Shown piece after piece: positions 24,901 through 33,505 of a DNA stretch of 64,000 nucleotides (position 1 is the first letter of the stretch; the number at the start of each line of letters is the position of its first letter). Source of the DNA: Cristatella mucedo (taxonomy: Eukaryota > Bryozoa > Phylactolaemata > Cristatellidae). The position numbers were made by a program, and so were the translations under genes. The notes beneath the pieces were generated by a model that was not told the origin of the DNA, did not search any database, and was given only the letters and a program-made list of their open reading frames with translations. Location of the stretch: NCBI GenBank assembly GCA_009760855.2, contig WPIO01000002.1, forward strand, positions 15,047,001 through 15,111,000. Reading direction: 5' to 3'.

Positions 24901-26857
24901 GGCTGAAGCTCAAAAGTGGCTCTGCCAGCATGTCTCCAGTTGAATCAGCTCGAAATCTAGGTGTCATATTCCAAAGCTACCTCTCGTTAGATGACCACAT
25001 CAGCTCCACAGTCAAATCTGCCTATTTTCAGCTTCATAATATTGCTAAAAATTTGGGCTTGTTTAGATAAGGATACCACGTCCAAGTTGGTCCATGCATT
25101 CGTGACATCCCGTCTCGACTTCTGCAACTCATTGCTTACTGGGCTACCAGCATGTGCGATCAGGCGAGTGCAGCTGGTGCAAAACTCAGCAGCTAGGCTT
25201 GTCTGTCGTGAGCGTCGCTGTTACCACATTACTCTACTTCTCGCCGACCTGCACTGGCTACCAGTCAAGCAACGGATTGACTTCAAGGTTTTGTCGCTCA
25301 CTTTTAGGTCCCTTCATTCTATGGCTCCAGCCTATCTCTCCGACATACTCCCCCATTAGGCCAAGCATCGTACCACATGCTTTTCGGAATCGAACAGTCT
25401 ACAAATACCCGTACAAACCTAAAATCTTTTGGAGACCGTGCATTTAGTTTGTGTGCTCCCAAAGCCTGGAACTCCCTCCTGACCTGCGTCAGAACATCCT
25501 CTGACCTGACCACATTTAAAAGGAACCTCAAAACACACCTATTTAGGACAGCATTTAGTGGGTCCCTGTGATTCGTCCTTCACGTGCTTATGCGTGCTGA
25601 CACTGTGCATGCTGCCACTAACTACATTTGCATGCTGACCCTTTGCATGTCACCCCTAACAATGTTATTCATTTTGTTTGTTTATCAAGCATGATTTTAC
25701 TCACCGTCCAATTGCATTTCCCTTTGCAGCAAATGTGAAGCGCCTAGAGAGATTGAGTTCTCTGAGGGCTCTTTATCAAGTGCATTATTATTAATATTAT
25801 TATGCTAGTCACCAAACATCTCTTTCACCCCTCCTGGGTCAGCACCTGACCTAGTCACTCTTGCAGCAATCTAGAAGACTACTTCTCTAACTTCTTTGTC
25901 AGCAAACTAGATGAAATCACGGAGTCTATCCCTAAGGTAACATCCATACTGAACTCTTCTCACTTAGTAAGGTGTCTTCTGGACTTCTCTCCCTCAATTC
26001 CTTTGCTGTACCTATATGACCACATTCAAGCCTGCCACTAGTGACTTTATCTTAAAGCTCATGTCCCTATCAAGTTGACTGTTAGCCTTCCAGACCCCAT
26101 TCCTACTGTTCTCCTTCTGCAATGCAGCGACTTGCTGCTGCAATCCACAAATAACATGATAAATACGTTGTAGCCCTGTACTTTAAAAAATGCTGTTGCT
26201 AGGTAACTCACAAGGAAGGTAATAGTAGACCAGGAGAACTTGAGCAACTTTCTCCTAGTTTTCTGTTACCGCTCTCATCGAAGAAACTGGTAGTACTAGT
26301 GATTTACCAGCAAAACTCTTTATCTCAAAAGTCCATACTTGGCAAATAAATTTTAGTCAGGTTTTTGAGCTAATCACTCCACAGATTCAGAATAACTTTG
26401 AGCCTGTAACTAACTTCTCAGGCATGCAGATCTATGGGGGTCTCTCTGCTTTCTTTGCTTAATCTTTCGGTAGCTTTTAATGACATCGAACACAGAGTCT
26501 TTCACGAGCACCTCTCTTCTCACCTGGGGTTCAACGGCACTGCACTGCTATTGTCTAGGTCATATGCCAGTGGAAGATCCAAGTGTATTGATACCAATTG
26601 GCGGCTATACTTCACACAGGCTCTCGAGTACGGGGTAAATTAGGGTTCTGTGCTTGTTTTGCTACATTTGACATTCGACAATCTGCTTCTGTTAATGCAA
26701 TCGCCATACCCAATGAAGGCTTTCATTTTTGTATTGCGGAAACACATTCGTATCGGTTCTTTGATCATAACCTTCCACTCAGCACTACTCTCTCTTTTTC
26801 TCTCTTTCGCTCTTTCTCTCTCTCTTTCTCTCGCTCTGTCGCTCCTCTCTCGCTCGC

Positions 26858-26948
<91 letters not shown>

Positions 26949-29747
26949 TTTTTAGATGGCACCAAACTTTACAAATAAAATGACGATTAAACCAACATAC
27001 TAGCTAGAGGAAAACCAAAAGTTACTAACAAATTATCGGAAAGAATATCTCAAAATATGCTTGATGAACATATCTAGTGATGCATCTTCACAAAATCCGT
27101 CTTAACTGTTCCAAAATGACCTTCCCTAAAAGACCGCGTCGGCTCTACCCTCAAGTATGCCTTCTTCCAGCCACCTAACATTGCAAACATTCGGGCCTGC
27201 GTAGTCAGGAATATCACATCCAGGTTTTTCCTTGCATTGGCGACATCCTGTACCGACTTCTGTGATTCGCTGCTTGCCGGCGTTTCAGCTTTTTAACAAG
27301 GAGCTTAAATTTGGCGCAAAACTCAGTAGATAGGGTTGTATGTGTTTTATAAAGCCCCGTCAAACATTAGCTCCCCATCAAGCCGCGAGTCGATTAGAAG
27401 GTTTTTTCGCTCACTTTTAGGTCTCTTTATTCTCTCGATCCTATCAGACATAAGGACAATTCACGTGGATGTTGAGGAACCGGCGAGCTTTTTAGCTTAA
27501 TTTTAAATGTCTTGCAGTCAGGCACGTCGCGACTTCAGTCTAAAGTGATTGGCTTTGGGAGCATACGAATAGAATTCATGGTATCCAAAGGATTCGAGGT
27601 TGGTTAGAGGGACTCAAGGCAACGACTTAAGTTAGAAGAACATCGGAGCCTGATTACGAACTATTTTGTGTAGGCAGGTCGGAACAAAAGAATAAATAAA
27701 CGTGAGATTTAGTGACACAACCTTGAATTAAATATGGTACTTAGTCGGGAGCCAGTGAAAGTCCGTGAGAAGTGGTGTAATGTAAGAATTGCAATGTTCA
27801 CAACAGACAAGAACAGCTGCAGACTTTTACACTATTTTTAAGCATTTTATTGCACATGCGGGAAGGCCTTTATTGATGAGTTCAAAGTGTAGGCAGAAAC
27901 AAAGCATTAATCAGCTTGGCTGTGGTATCCTTGTCTAAGCAAGCCTATATTTTCTTAATGTTACGTCGATAAATATAGGCAGACTTGACGATAAAGCAAC
28001 GATAAATGGTCATTTAGCTAAAGGTCATAGTAGAAAAGGACACCTAGATTGCAGGCGGAACAAAAGATACGCTAGCCTAGAGCATTTGGAGGTTTAGACT
28101 TTCCCATTTCTGGATTTACACTAGATTTATCCATTATCTGCTGGTTTTATTTGCTAGCTTAACGCGGAATGAAAGCCACTAAGGCTCTACTTCTGCTGCT
28201 AAAATGAGGCTGTTAAATCAGCCGATCTTTACTCCGCCTTATTTTATACATACTTAACGCAGTTCATTATCATGTCCCCTAACCATGTTATTCATGTTGT
28301 TTGTTTATCAGGCATGATATTACTCACCATTCAATTGCATTTCCCTTTGCAGCAAATGTAAAGCGCCTAGAAAGAGATTGAGTTCTCAGAGGGCGCTTTA
28401 TCAAATGCATTATTATTATTATTATTATTATTATATGGACGCCGAAGGGGCTTTGTTCAAGTATACCTACTAAGCTAGCATAGCTGCATAATAGGATCTA
28501 GCTCGTAAACAGGCTCATTGTCAGATCCAAAGTCGCATGTTACAGCTCCTTATCGACTGCTGTTGTTTCACCACTTCATCTTCAAGATCTGAACAATGGT
28601 GAAGGGTACCACGTAAAAGAAACTATATTGCTAGGCAATATAAATGCCAGTTTGAAAGATTTCTTGATGAAGACGGGATTTTCCCGACTAGCATTTGCAT
28701 AACATTTCAATGGAGTAAATTTTTCGGAGAACCTAGTGATTAACTAAATCAATGAGAGGATAGCAGCGTACCGGCCATAGACAGAGATCATGTGATGCCA
28801 CTGAATGAGTTTTAAACCTCGGAAAATTAAATGAATACTGAGAGGCTCTTTGACTGAGTGCCTGGCTACACACATATACTGATCGCAGCGAAAGTGCGGT
28901 TGCTGGTGTCAATATACCAAGAACAAAACAAATTGCCAGTGCTTCAAAGCAACAGAATCGATCTTGCCATAAATAGTGGCCCAGTTCACAGCATAGTTTT
29001 TATGTGCTCAATTATTCTGCATAGTGTATGATCGTAAGTCAGCAGTTTTTAAAAATTGAAATAAAATGGAAGGAGTTAGAATCTCGTAATGAGCAGTTTC
29101 AAGTGGCATTTCTCAGACTTTCTAGGATTCAACTTGTATAAAAGTTTGTCGTAGTGCACTATGACGTAAGGAAATGCAATAAATATAGTAATTGACTTTT
29201 CAAATCCTTTTCTAGCCAAACTTTAGCCATCCACTAGAACTGATTTAAATTGCATTGTACCAACGGTACCCTAATTTTTTCACCACAGACAATATATGCG
29301 TGAATACATGCTAGGCTGAAGCATCGTCCTTTGGAGCTATTCTGATTTCAGTTACTTTGATTGTTTTGCTGACTGGCATAATCCAAGCATAAAGCTAATC
29401 CACGTGAGAGAAAGATTATTTATTCAGAGCCAAATTGTATTGCTCTTCATGTCAGAAGTCAGCATATAAATGTATTACGAATTAACTTTCAGAATAGATG
29501 CGTGTAATTGTAATTGCAGATGACGTCCATGGACGGGCTGCTATTTTGTGGCTTTCATTCTTGCGGATCGCTGCTTGCGGCCGGAGCTACCAATTATTAT
29601 CACTACAAGTTCGGAGAGGATGGGTCACAGCACTCAGAGGCACGGCTTCAACAGACGGCTCCATCTGAATTAAGAAGATACAAACAGTCCCACAACCAAA
29701 CGCAACAACAGGATAAACAACCGTTTGCCTTGTTAGGATGGCCTTAA
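10638..29747 (+). CDS. WDR38-like: WD40-repeat protein, WDR38-like (whole gene, 8 exons)
   Basis: Proposed coding exons are 10638-10691, 11985-12105, 16889-17005, 17093-17190, 18451-18531, 22056-22187, 22331-22528 and 29520-29747. All introns are GT-AG, and the exon lengths sum to 1029 nt, 343 codons with stop. The product is a seven-bladed propeller. Six blades have recognisable GH...WD-type signatures, for example GHTG, GHMK, GHSA, GHTG and GHNG followed by IKLW, AMLW, IRLW, VRTW and IFLW. The seventh (about residues 268-300) is degenerate, and the tail is Gln-rich. Order and wording of the blades (SSWDSTIRLW, then LEGHTGNV) match my memory of vertebrate WDR38, which is about 314 aa. WD40 propellers are protein-binding scaffolds; no catalytic role is expected, and partner and location are unknown. 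The first exon is inferred. The gene could be another small WD40 paralogue. Confidence 0.8.
11041..11175 (+). mobile_element. SINE-1 copy with an intact tRNA acceptor-like stem
   Basis: GATAGCC at 11058 pairs with GGCTATC at the end of the tRNA-like part, and the T-arm GTAGGTTCAAATCCTGC folds. It is followed by the SINE-1 hairpin GCCGCTGAAAGCGGC. It resembles a tRNA gene closely but continues into SINE-1 sequence. Confidence 0.7.
11985..12105 (+). CDS. WDR38-like: WDR38-like exon 2, first WD40 blade
   Basis: The acceptor is CTTATTAG and the donor ACCG|GTAGGA. The translation runs VNCVAFSPDYELLLTGSDD, then CTVCIFN and LRGHTG. This is a typical blade with a hydrophobic first strand, SPD turn, TGSDD turn, a W-D position replaced by Phe-Asn, and the GH of the next blade. 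It is 121 nt and leaves phase 1, matching exon 3. Confidence 0.85.
12433..12573 (-). mobile_element. SINE-2 copy in WDR38-like intron 2
   Basis: On the minus strand TTTGGTCCAGCGGTTAAGG (box A), then GTGGGCTCGAGCCCC (box B), then GCATATGTGAAGCG and GAATAGAGATTAAG... with TATACAATGAAT at the end. It is nearly identical in layout to the copies at 47823 and 58532. Confidence 0.85.
12580..13590. other. Intron sequence with a (TA)n run
   Basis: Apart from the TA microsatellite at 12918-12953 nothing was recognised. Confidence 0.5.
12918..12953. repeat. (TA)n microsatellite
   Basis: About 18 perfect AT units; self-complementary. Confidence 0.95.
13600..15280 (+). mobile_element. LINE B copy with a nested SINE-1
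   Basis: Reverse-transcriptase remnants are seen near 13800-14130 (a GVQ/GPSSVLDYF-type motif B region). Then come the TSNRIQ-like thumb region, the KTRHGLAPSYL module at 14640-14680, and the end module LWTTTSFTSS... with ATHYLNCHP and the 3' end CTTTGTGGAGTTACAG at 15240. A SINE-1 at 14688-14842 splits it between TACTTAG and CTGCTGCACCAG. It is riddled with stops. Confidence 0.7.
14688..14842 (+). mobile_element. SINE-1 copy nested in LINE B
   Basis: The head GAGCCGCGATGGCACACTAG is followed by GACCTCGGGACCGAGG, box B GGTTGTGAGTTCCCATCC and the end GGGGCTGTTAAATCAGCT. It lacks the central TGATAGCC part. Confidence 0.85.
15285..15735 (-). mobile_element. LTR-like repeat D, copy 1, with SINE-like end
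   Basis: On the minus strand it matches 31990-32410: GGCCTGCTACTGCTATTAAT against GGCCCCTTGCTACTGGTCAG, GTGGCCCTGACCCGACGCAC, GCGCTCTG.TTCGCTCATTA, and the GTGTATT.CTTA..GGTATTTC stretch. At 15655-15735 a box B-like GGGTTTAAATCC and a TGTATTGCCATTGCAAGTGG stretch resemble SINE-1. An open frame of 129 codons (15253-15642, minus) crosses it and is probably not a gene. Confidence 0.5.
15760..16560. other. Intron sequence with no feature seen
   Basis: No repeat recognised. A 76-codon frame at 16340-16570 has no family signal. Confidence 0.4.
16565..16850 (-). mobile_element. LINE A 3' region, diverged
   Basis: On the plus strand the reversed tail reads GGCACCCTCGTAGAACCC and CTCTTCTAGGTACTTTACAT. 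The more internal part ends in an AAGGACGAATTGCAAGAACCC stretch. It lies just before exon 3. Confidence 0.7.
16889..17005 (+). CDS. WDR38-like: WDR38-like exon 3, second WD40 blade
   Basis: The acceptor is GCTTTAG and the donor CGGG|GTAAAT. The frame reads AITTVAVSDDSRYLASGSYD, then RTIKLWQ. The LASGSYD-IKLW pattern is diagnostic of WD40. The junction restores GHTGAITT. It is 117 nt and enters and leaves with one base of a split codon. The preceding intron is about 4.8 kb and holds SINE-2, LINE B, SINE-1, repeat D and LINE A copies. Confidence 0.9.
17093..17190 (+). CDS. WDR38-like: WDR38-like exon 4, third WD40 blade
   Basis: The acceptor is TCCTACAG and the donor GTTCTG|GTAATT. It encodes GHMKSISAVSFSSSGTNL, then CSASWDKTAMLW. 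The upstream intron is only 87 bp, the shortest in the gene. An unspliced open frame crosses from exon 3 into the intron, but the blade spacing is only right after splicing. Confidence 0.9.
17525..17665 (-). mobile_element. LINE A 3' tail
   Basis: Very close to the copy at 8753: AATAATGCACTTGAAAAAGT, CTCAATCTCTTTCTAGGCGC and TGGTGAGTAATATTATGCTT. Confidence 0.85.
17870..18185 (-). mobile_element. LINE A 3' region, diverged subtype
   Basis: AGTGCATTTCTATTGTACCC, TGAATCTCTGTCTGGGCACT, then GAGACATGCACAACGTCAAC and the AAGGACGAATCACGGTGACC segment. It is older than its neighbour at 17525. Confidence 0.65.
18451..18531 (+). CDS. WDR38-like: WDR38-like exon 5, fourth blade (first half)
   Basis: The acceptor is ATTTTTAG and the donor TATTTG|GTTAGT. 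It encodes 27 codons: TGHLLFVFSGHSAAVQAVAF and then SAGDHYL. Both ends are phase 0, and the blade is completed by exon 6, whose start ATSSWDS supplies the missing turn. The exon is too short for a long open frame and was found by reading for the GH-AAV pattern. Confidence 0.85.
18540..19280. other. Intron sequence, no feature recognised
   Basis: Small open frames here have no recognisable domains. Confidence 0.4.
19285..19910 (+). mobile_element. LINE B 3' portion, interrupted by a SINE-1
   Basis: Coding-end module: ELLHQFQPPRALRSCMYN, then FLRLKTVGDRSFSSAVPR. The 3' end GTCTTTGTGGCTTT is broken by a reverse SINE-1 at 19693-19860 and resumes with GGCTTTGTAAAGTTACGG and a TACATTATATTACATTA tail. 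Confidence 0.8.
19693..19860 (-). mobile_element. SINE-1 nested in LINE B, with target-site duplication
   Basis: Full-length layout on the minus strand: CCGTGATGGCACACTAGATA, box B GTGGGTTCGATTCCTGC, GGTGGTGATAGCCGTAAAGG and the end GTTTAATCAGCTAGGA. A GGCTTT duplicate flanks it at 19679-19684 and 19861-19866. Confidence 0.9.
19912..20165 (-). mobile_element. LINE B 3' fragment, reverse
   Basis: Reversed 3' end with CGTCTCACACAACAAAGG, TAGCTGAGTCATGAGGGCAG and AGTCTCGAACCTGCAGAGC. It abuts the plus copy tail to tail. Confidence 0.65.
20720..20990 (+). mobile_element. LINE B 3' end
   Basis: Encodes NDNYSPTADYGSSFSAVLSC, then YFHATHYLKC, the clearest copy of this end module. It continues into GGCTACCGAATGC, AACACCCATATGATC and CTTTGTGGAGTTACAGATGG. 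Confidence 0.8.
20995..21795 (+). mobile_element. LINE A ORF2 C-terminal part and tail
   Basis: The module ARNLDVLFKSNLSLGDHI, then [39 protein letters not shown], the KAWNSLPT end and the tail AAGTGCCTAGAAAGAGAATT, ending in a TATATA run. Several frameshifts and stops. Confidence 0.8.
22056..22187 (+). CDS. WDR38-like: WDR38-like exon 6, end of fourth and start of fifth blade
   Basis: The acceptor is GCGCCTAG and the donor ATTCTG|GTAGGC. It is 44 codons with both ends in phase 0. It encodes ATSSWDSTIRLWELTTV, then LEGHTGNVCAVAFSKHL. The upstream intron of 3.5 kb contains several LINE A and LINE B fragments and a SINE-1. Confidence 0.9.
22331..22528 (+). CDS. WDR38-like: WDR38-like exon 7, fifth and sixth blades
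   Basis: The acceptor is CGTTTTAG and the donor GTGGAA|GTAAGA. It is 66 codons in phase 0: ATGGTDKKVRTWN, then HVFHGHNGCIRCLCF, LASGSDDGEIFLWS and NRQCIASVE. The junction with exon 6 (HLIL|ATGGTD) restores the usual hydrophobic-Thr-Gly turn. The intron between exons 6 and 7 is 143 bp. Confidence 0.9.
22600..23995. other. Intron sequence, no feature recognised
   Basis: Small frames at 23212-23854 show no known domain. Confidence 0.4.
24000..25805 (+). mobile_element. LINE A, longest copy (endonuclease fragment, RT, 3' tail), with an apparent LINE B piece inside
   Basis: Order: an APE endonuclease start at 24020-24160 (DNAPDLFALTDTWLKSTN); a segment at 24190-24420 resembling LINE B (TELLLIGHPKRA); then the RT with motif A FDTIDHKVLL, motif B GVPQGSVLG and motif C YADDTQLF at 24450-24735. 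Next come [17 protein letters not shown], the [17 protein letters not shown] thumb module and the KAWNSLLTCVRTS end. The tail at 25735-25805 ends in ATTATT. A stop follows YADDTQLFL and there is a frameshift near 25070. The clade is CR1/L2-like judged by RT motifs. The copy is inactive. Confidence 0.85.
25806..26425. other. Probable LINE ORF remnants, poorly preserved
   Basis: Short in-frame words such as SNFFVSKLDEITESIPKV near 25890-25950 look like the LINE linker before the RT, so this may be the 5' part of the copy at 26430. Confidence 0.4.
26430..27450 (+). mobile_element. LINE A copy with a pyrimidine microsatellite inside the RT
   Basis: RT motif A region LSVAFNDIEHRVFHEHLS at 26460, SYASGRSKCIDTN at 26560, a degenerate YADD region near 26735, then (CT)n at 26790-26950. 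LINE sequence resumes at once as FLDGTKLYK-type, GKPKVTNKL and the thumb module to 27440. Confidence 0.75.
26790..26950 (+). repeat. (CT)n/(CTTT)n microsatellite
   Basis: Imperfect CTTT units grade into a CTGT run (26860-26880) and then near-perfect CT. Confidence 0.95.
27470..28080 (-). mobile_element. LINE A 3' region, reverse
   Basis: It carries reversed GGCACGTCGCGACTTCAG, TTTGGGAGCATACGAATAG and GATTCGAGGTTGGTTAGAG, GCCAGTGAAAGTCCGTGAG and CCTTGTCTAAGCAAGCCTAT. It parallels 57350-57780. Confidence 0.7.
28160..28222 (+). mobile_element. SINE-1 3' fragment
   Basis: GAAAGCCACTAAGGCTCTAC and GAGGCTGTTAAATCAGCC match the SINE-1 end only. Confidence 0.6.
28255..28435 (+). mobile_element. LINE A 3' tail
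   Basis: Well kept: ATCAGGCATGATATTACTCA, CCCTTTGCAGCAAATGTAAA, GCGCCTAGAAAGAGATTGAG, AGGGCGCTTTATCAAATGCA and (ATT)8 or so. Confidence 0.9.
28440..29510. other. Intron sequence before the terminal WDR38-like exon
   Basis: No feature recognised. Confidence 0.4.
29520..29747 (+). CDS. WDR38-like: WDR38-like terminal exon, degenerate seventh blade and Gln-rich tail
   Basis: After the acceptor TAATTGCAG the frame continues in phase 0 from exon 7: MTSMDGLLFCGFHSCGSLL, then AAGATNYYHYKF. This is a weak WD40 blade lacking a WD dipeptide. A polar tail rich in Gln (QTQQQDKQ) follows, then a TAA at 29745. The upstream intron of about 7 kb is packed with LINE copies. The internal Met at the exon start is probably not an initiator. 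Confidence 0.75.
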   Translation: MTSMDGLLFCGFHSCGSLLAAGATNYYHYKFGEDGSQHSEARLQQTAPSELRRYKQSHNQTQQQDKQPFALLGWP

Positions 29748-29819
29748 GGAATAATGTGGCATGCACTAGTCACTACAAGTTCTAATCTACTGAACCGTTT
29801 CGATATTGTATTAAAAGAC

Positions 29820-29825
29820 AATAAA
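29820..29825 (+). terminator. Candidate poly(A) signal for the WDR38-like gene
   Basis: A canonical AATAAA lies 73 bases after the TAA stop at 29745-29747. The position is right for a short 3' UTR. No transcript evidence is available here. Confidence 0.5.
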
Positions 29826-29829
29826 CAAG

Positions 29830-31250
29830 CTGGCTTTCGCGCTTCAAGTGCGAATCTGTTTTTTATCACATAGCTGTGCGGAAAAGACAGCGTTGAAAGT
29901 CGTGCACGTTAATAAAAACCTACGTAAGTCGTTCAGTGGATACGCTCAGCTGGTGCGATTCAATTTTATTCTTGACCTGGCGTCGCAAGCGTGACGGTTC
30001 TTGCAGTATCAAAATTTGCAATTATAATTTACACTGTGATTAACTCTTTACATCGGGATCAGGATAGAGCACGTAAGTTGCTACTAAGTGGCCGAGGCTC
30101 CAGTATTGAACGCCATTTGAAGAGCAGTATTGATAGCTAACTCGGTAGACGATTGGATCGGTAACCCAGAGGTTTCGGCAGATGTGGAGCCACGATTATC
30201 ATTTGAAGTTATAAGAGCAGCAAAATGTTTATGCCGTTGGCAAGACGTGCACAATTTTCACGAAAGTGCAAGACCCTAAAATGGTAAAAAAAGTATACAC
30301 TCAAAACTATAAAGTTTTTGCGACACTAACCCGACGATTGCTCATCGAGTGGAATTAGGGCATAATTATGTCATTGGTGACGGTCAGAGTACGCAGGAAT
30401 ATGGGTTAGCCCAGGTCGCTGCATTTTTGTAGGTGGAGCAAAAGCCCCCTACATTCAGCCATTGGGTTACGGGATCATTCCCCGCTAGCGACGAAGTTTA
30501 GTTTTTTGGTGTTTACTGTTAAGGCAGATTGCGTTTGGTCACTCTGTATATTGAGTTAGAGCTCAGACTCTGTGCTCGTCATTGCAGAAATGTGTGGCTG
30601 ATCCTTTAAGCCACCGCTTTAGTTGAAAATAATTACAGGTTCTTAGCTGAAGGGATCTTGAAATAACCACTGCACAGGCCAGTTTTGTCTGTGAGACCGC
30701 CAATTAAAAAGAGCTCTAGGGAATTCGAAAACAAACCAGAAATTCTATGGAGTAATGGAAGTAATTTAACCTAAACTTAAGTTACTCCGGAAAAAGTCAC
30801 CTACAGTTTCGCCTACAATATAAGTCGATATCAAAGTCTTCAAAAGATTGCATGATCTTTTATCAATTACAAAATTACCTTTCTTTTTGTAGCCTATTTC
30901 AATTTTTGGGCACCAGTGTTCTCAGGTTTATCTGAGTTTATCAGAGGAAGCAGACCCCCAAAAGGTATAAACACGAATGACACTGCAGAATCTCAGATGA
31001 GTCGCATTAATTTGGGATGAGGCCTTTTTGGGACCTGTTCCTGAGAATGAATTTAACGAATGGCGGAGCGTCGTTTCACTTCCGATTTTTCATATTTACG
31101 CTCGTTTTGTTCAGTTTATGAAATGTATTGTAATTTATCTCCTGTAATTCTAAAAAGCTACAAAGACTAACTGGGTTTTACCGTTTAGCCGTTCAGGACG
31201 GCTAAATAGGAAATGCCACATATGCAGATGGATCAGCTAATGTATTGTCA
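29830..31250. other. Intergenic sequence, no feature recognised
   Basis: AT-rich with stops in all frames. Confidence 0.4.
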
Positions 31251-31289
31251 ATAGAGGACATGAGGGCATGAGCTGGAACTGGTGTAGAA

Positions 31290-31660
31290 CTCAGAGGGGA
31301 ATTAAAGAGCCAAGCCGTGACTGGCCTTGCGGTTCAGCGTGAGAACGTTACTCTGTATCATTTGATCAATCAGAGGCCATCGAAGCTCTTTCAGCAAAGG
31401 ATACACATGGCTGCATCTCAAAAAATTGTTTGGCTAGCTTTACAGCCGTATTCATCACGACCTGCAAAGGCTTGGTGGCTTTTCTCGGGATTCTATCCAA
31501 GACGGAAACAAGTAGTCTAGCCTAGACAGAGGGCTAGTTAAATTTCTAGCAAGCCAACGTAGTAGATAGTGCCTAAACCTAAACAAGGATTGAACGCGAT
31601 GGCTAGAGTTGGAGGCAATTTTCGTAATGAAACTTTCAAAATTTAAGCCACTCACAAAGA
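31290..31660 (-). mobile_element. LINE B internal fragment
   Basis: Parallels the reverse copy at 43990-44240: TGATCAATCAGAGGCCATCG with CTCTTTCAGCAAAGGATACA, and GGTGGCTTTTCTCGG. Confidence 0.55.
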
Positions 31661-31989
31661 GGACTTCTCAATTCTGAGCACATAGTGAAGGTCGCGCCCA
31701 CAGTATCACTGATTAGAAAAGCAGCCTCGTAGGCCAGCTTGGGTTGTAGTTGGGCTTTATCGTCTTTTAGTGCAAGAAAATTGGCCAAAGGGGCAAACCA
31801 CGTGCAGTGGTTTTGTATGATAGTGGCTCCGGTGGCGGCAGTTCCAGTAAAGTCTCACGGAGACACATGCACGGACGTGAGCGCTAAACGAGACTCCCAG
31901 TTTATTCTCCCCCTCCCCCCTGCATATATGCGTATATGCGAGCTGGGTGACTCACTGTTTATGGGGGTGTGAGCTTCGGCGAGCATCAT

Positions 31990-32412
31990 ATCCTACATCA
32001 AAGTCCGGACGCTCCCAACCATCTGCTGCAGTTGGGCATACATTAGTGGCCGGACAAATGCAGAACCAGGAGGCCCACTCCATAGTGGCTCTTCGTTACC
32101 TGATCAGGTCAAGTAGGATGTGGTCGGCCCCGTAGGCCTGGTGGGCCCCTTGCTACTGGTCAGCAGTGGCCCTGCCCCGACGCACCGAACGCCCCGACGC
32201 ACCCTGGTTGCCATATACATGGTATGTCAGACTTGCCGCCGTACGACTCACACACACACGCGCGCCGCTCGCGAAGCTTGGTGCTCTGCTTCGCTCATTA
32301 AAGAGCTACTACTTACAAAAGTGTATTGCTTAGCGGTATTTCAGCTTAAGGTTATAACACATTTATGTCGACGAAGACAGTATCCGATCTCACGGAATCC
32401 AGCTCCAACTAA
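31990..32412 (+). mobile_element. LTR-like repeat D, copy 2, directly before the gag frame
   Basis: Similar to 15285-15640 in reverse. It ends about where the gag-like start codon appears (32414), the place expected of a 5' LTR and leader. A short CACACACACGCGCG run is at about 32250. No downstream LTR matching D was found. Confidence 0.5.
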
Positions 32413-32413
32413 G

Positions 32414-33300
32414 ATGGCCGAGAGGGGAAAGATGGTGGAAATTCTTTAGCGACAGCTCGAGGAATAGAAAGAGTATCAGAATGAACACACGAGGCTCATT
32501 AACAACCAGCATGAGAAGTAGATCCACATTTAAATGACCTCGTTAAAAGGTATCGGCCGGCAGTAGCAGACCGGCGGTTATCGAGCGGCGATCCAGCTTT
32601 TGTCGCTTTCGATTTTACCGGCGAGCTGTGGGCTGACTACTGGTACCGGTTCAACGCTTTCAAGAGGCACGCTTCGTGCTCAACGTCAAACCTGCGAAAG
32701 TATTTCTCGTCAGCCAGTCCTTGGTTCTGTTCTCATTGCTGTCGAACAGTGCAGACGCCGAGCTTTGTCACCAATACTAGCACAGCAGGTCTAAGACTGC
32801 ATCAGTGCGACGTTCGACCCTATGCGCTTTCTCATTCCAGAAGATGCAAATACTGGGTGCGTCTATTCAAGAGCTCGCAGCCCGCATTCGCCAAATGGCG
32901 TCAACGGGCGATTTTAAGTCAATTCAGGACCCGCTTGATGACGAACTCTGCACAAAATTCTGTAGCTATGTTGGCAATGAATTCGTTCTCGAACCTCTAT
33001 TTCCAGTTAAGGATGGCGAACTATTCTTCTCTCGCTCCATACACACTTCGGCCGTTGTGGAAAAATCAGCGAAGGCCGCAAAAGACATGGAGAGTCAGCA
33101 GCCAAAACAGCATGTTCACGAGTGACAGCCGACCTAAGCGCTCTCAGCCGCCGAGTCGTGCGGCTCAGCCTACCGAGGACCTGCGGTCAACTCGGCCGAT
33201 CATGCCCGATCGTCTGAGCTCGAGGCTGACTCGGCGGCTGACATTCGCAGCACCGACGCGAAATGTGGCCTCTCTGCAGGCTCGTGCTAGACTGCGGTAG
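32414..33300 (+). pseudogene. Gypsy-like retrotransposon gag, broken
   Basis: The ATG at 32414 opens MAERGKMVEIL and then hits a stop. The better kept C-terminal capsid-type region is in another frame at 32805-33125: IQELAARIRQMASTGDFKSI, QDPLDDELCTKF, then FSRSIHTSAVVEKSAKAAKD. This pattern (LR.MA..CDF....LDD.LR..F) is characteristic of Ty3/gypsy gag proteins of invertebrates. Several frameshifts are needed to join the pieces, so it is a relic. No zinc knuckle was seen. Confidence 0.75.
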
Positions 33301-33505
33301 CCTTGACCATAGTTGCCAGGACAGCCATTTTCGAAACGCCAACTGCAGTTTCTATTAGGTGTCCAGGCATTAACAAGCGGTATCTTTAAAGCGCAAGGCA
33401 AACTCTTGGACTGTACAAACTATCACTAAGAACCAAGACACCTCAGTAAAACTCGCTGAAAACGTGCCACAGTGTAGACAGTTCGTTCGTCTAAAAGACC
33501 TCAAA

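Noticed and set aside
26598-26978. 126-codon frame ending in Ser/Leu repeats
   Set aside because: LINE remnant joined to the CT repeat; not a gene.
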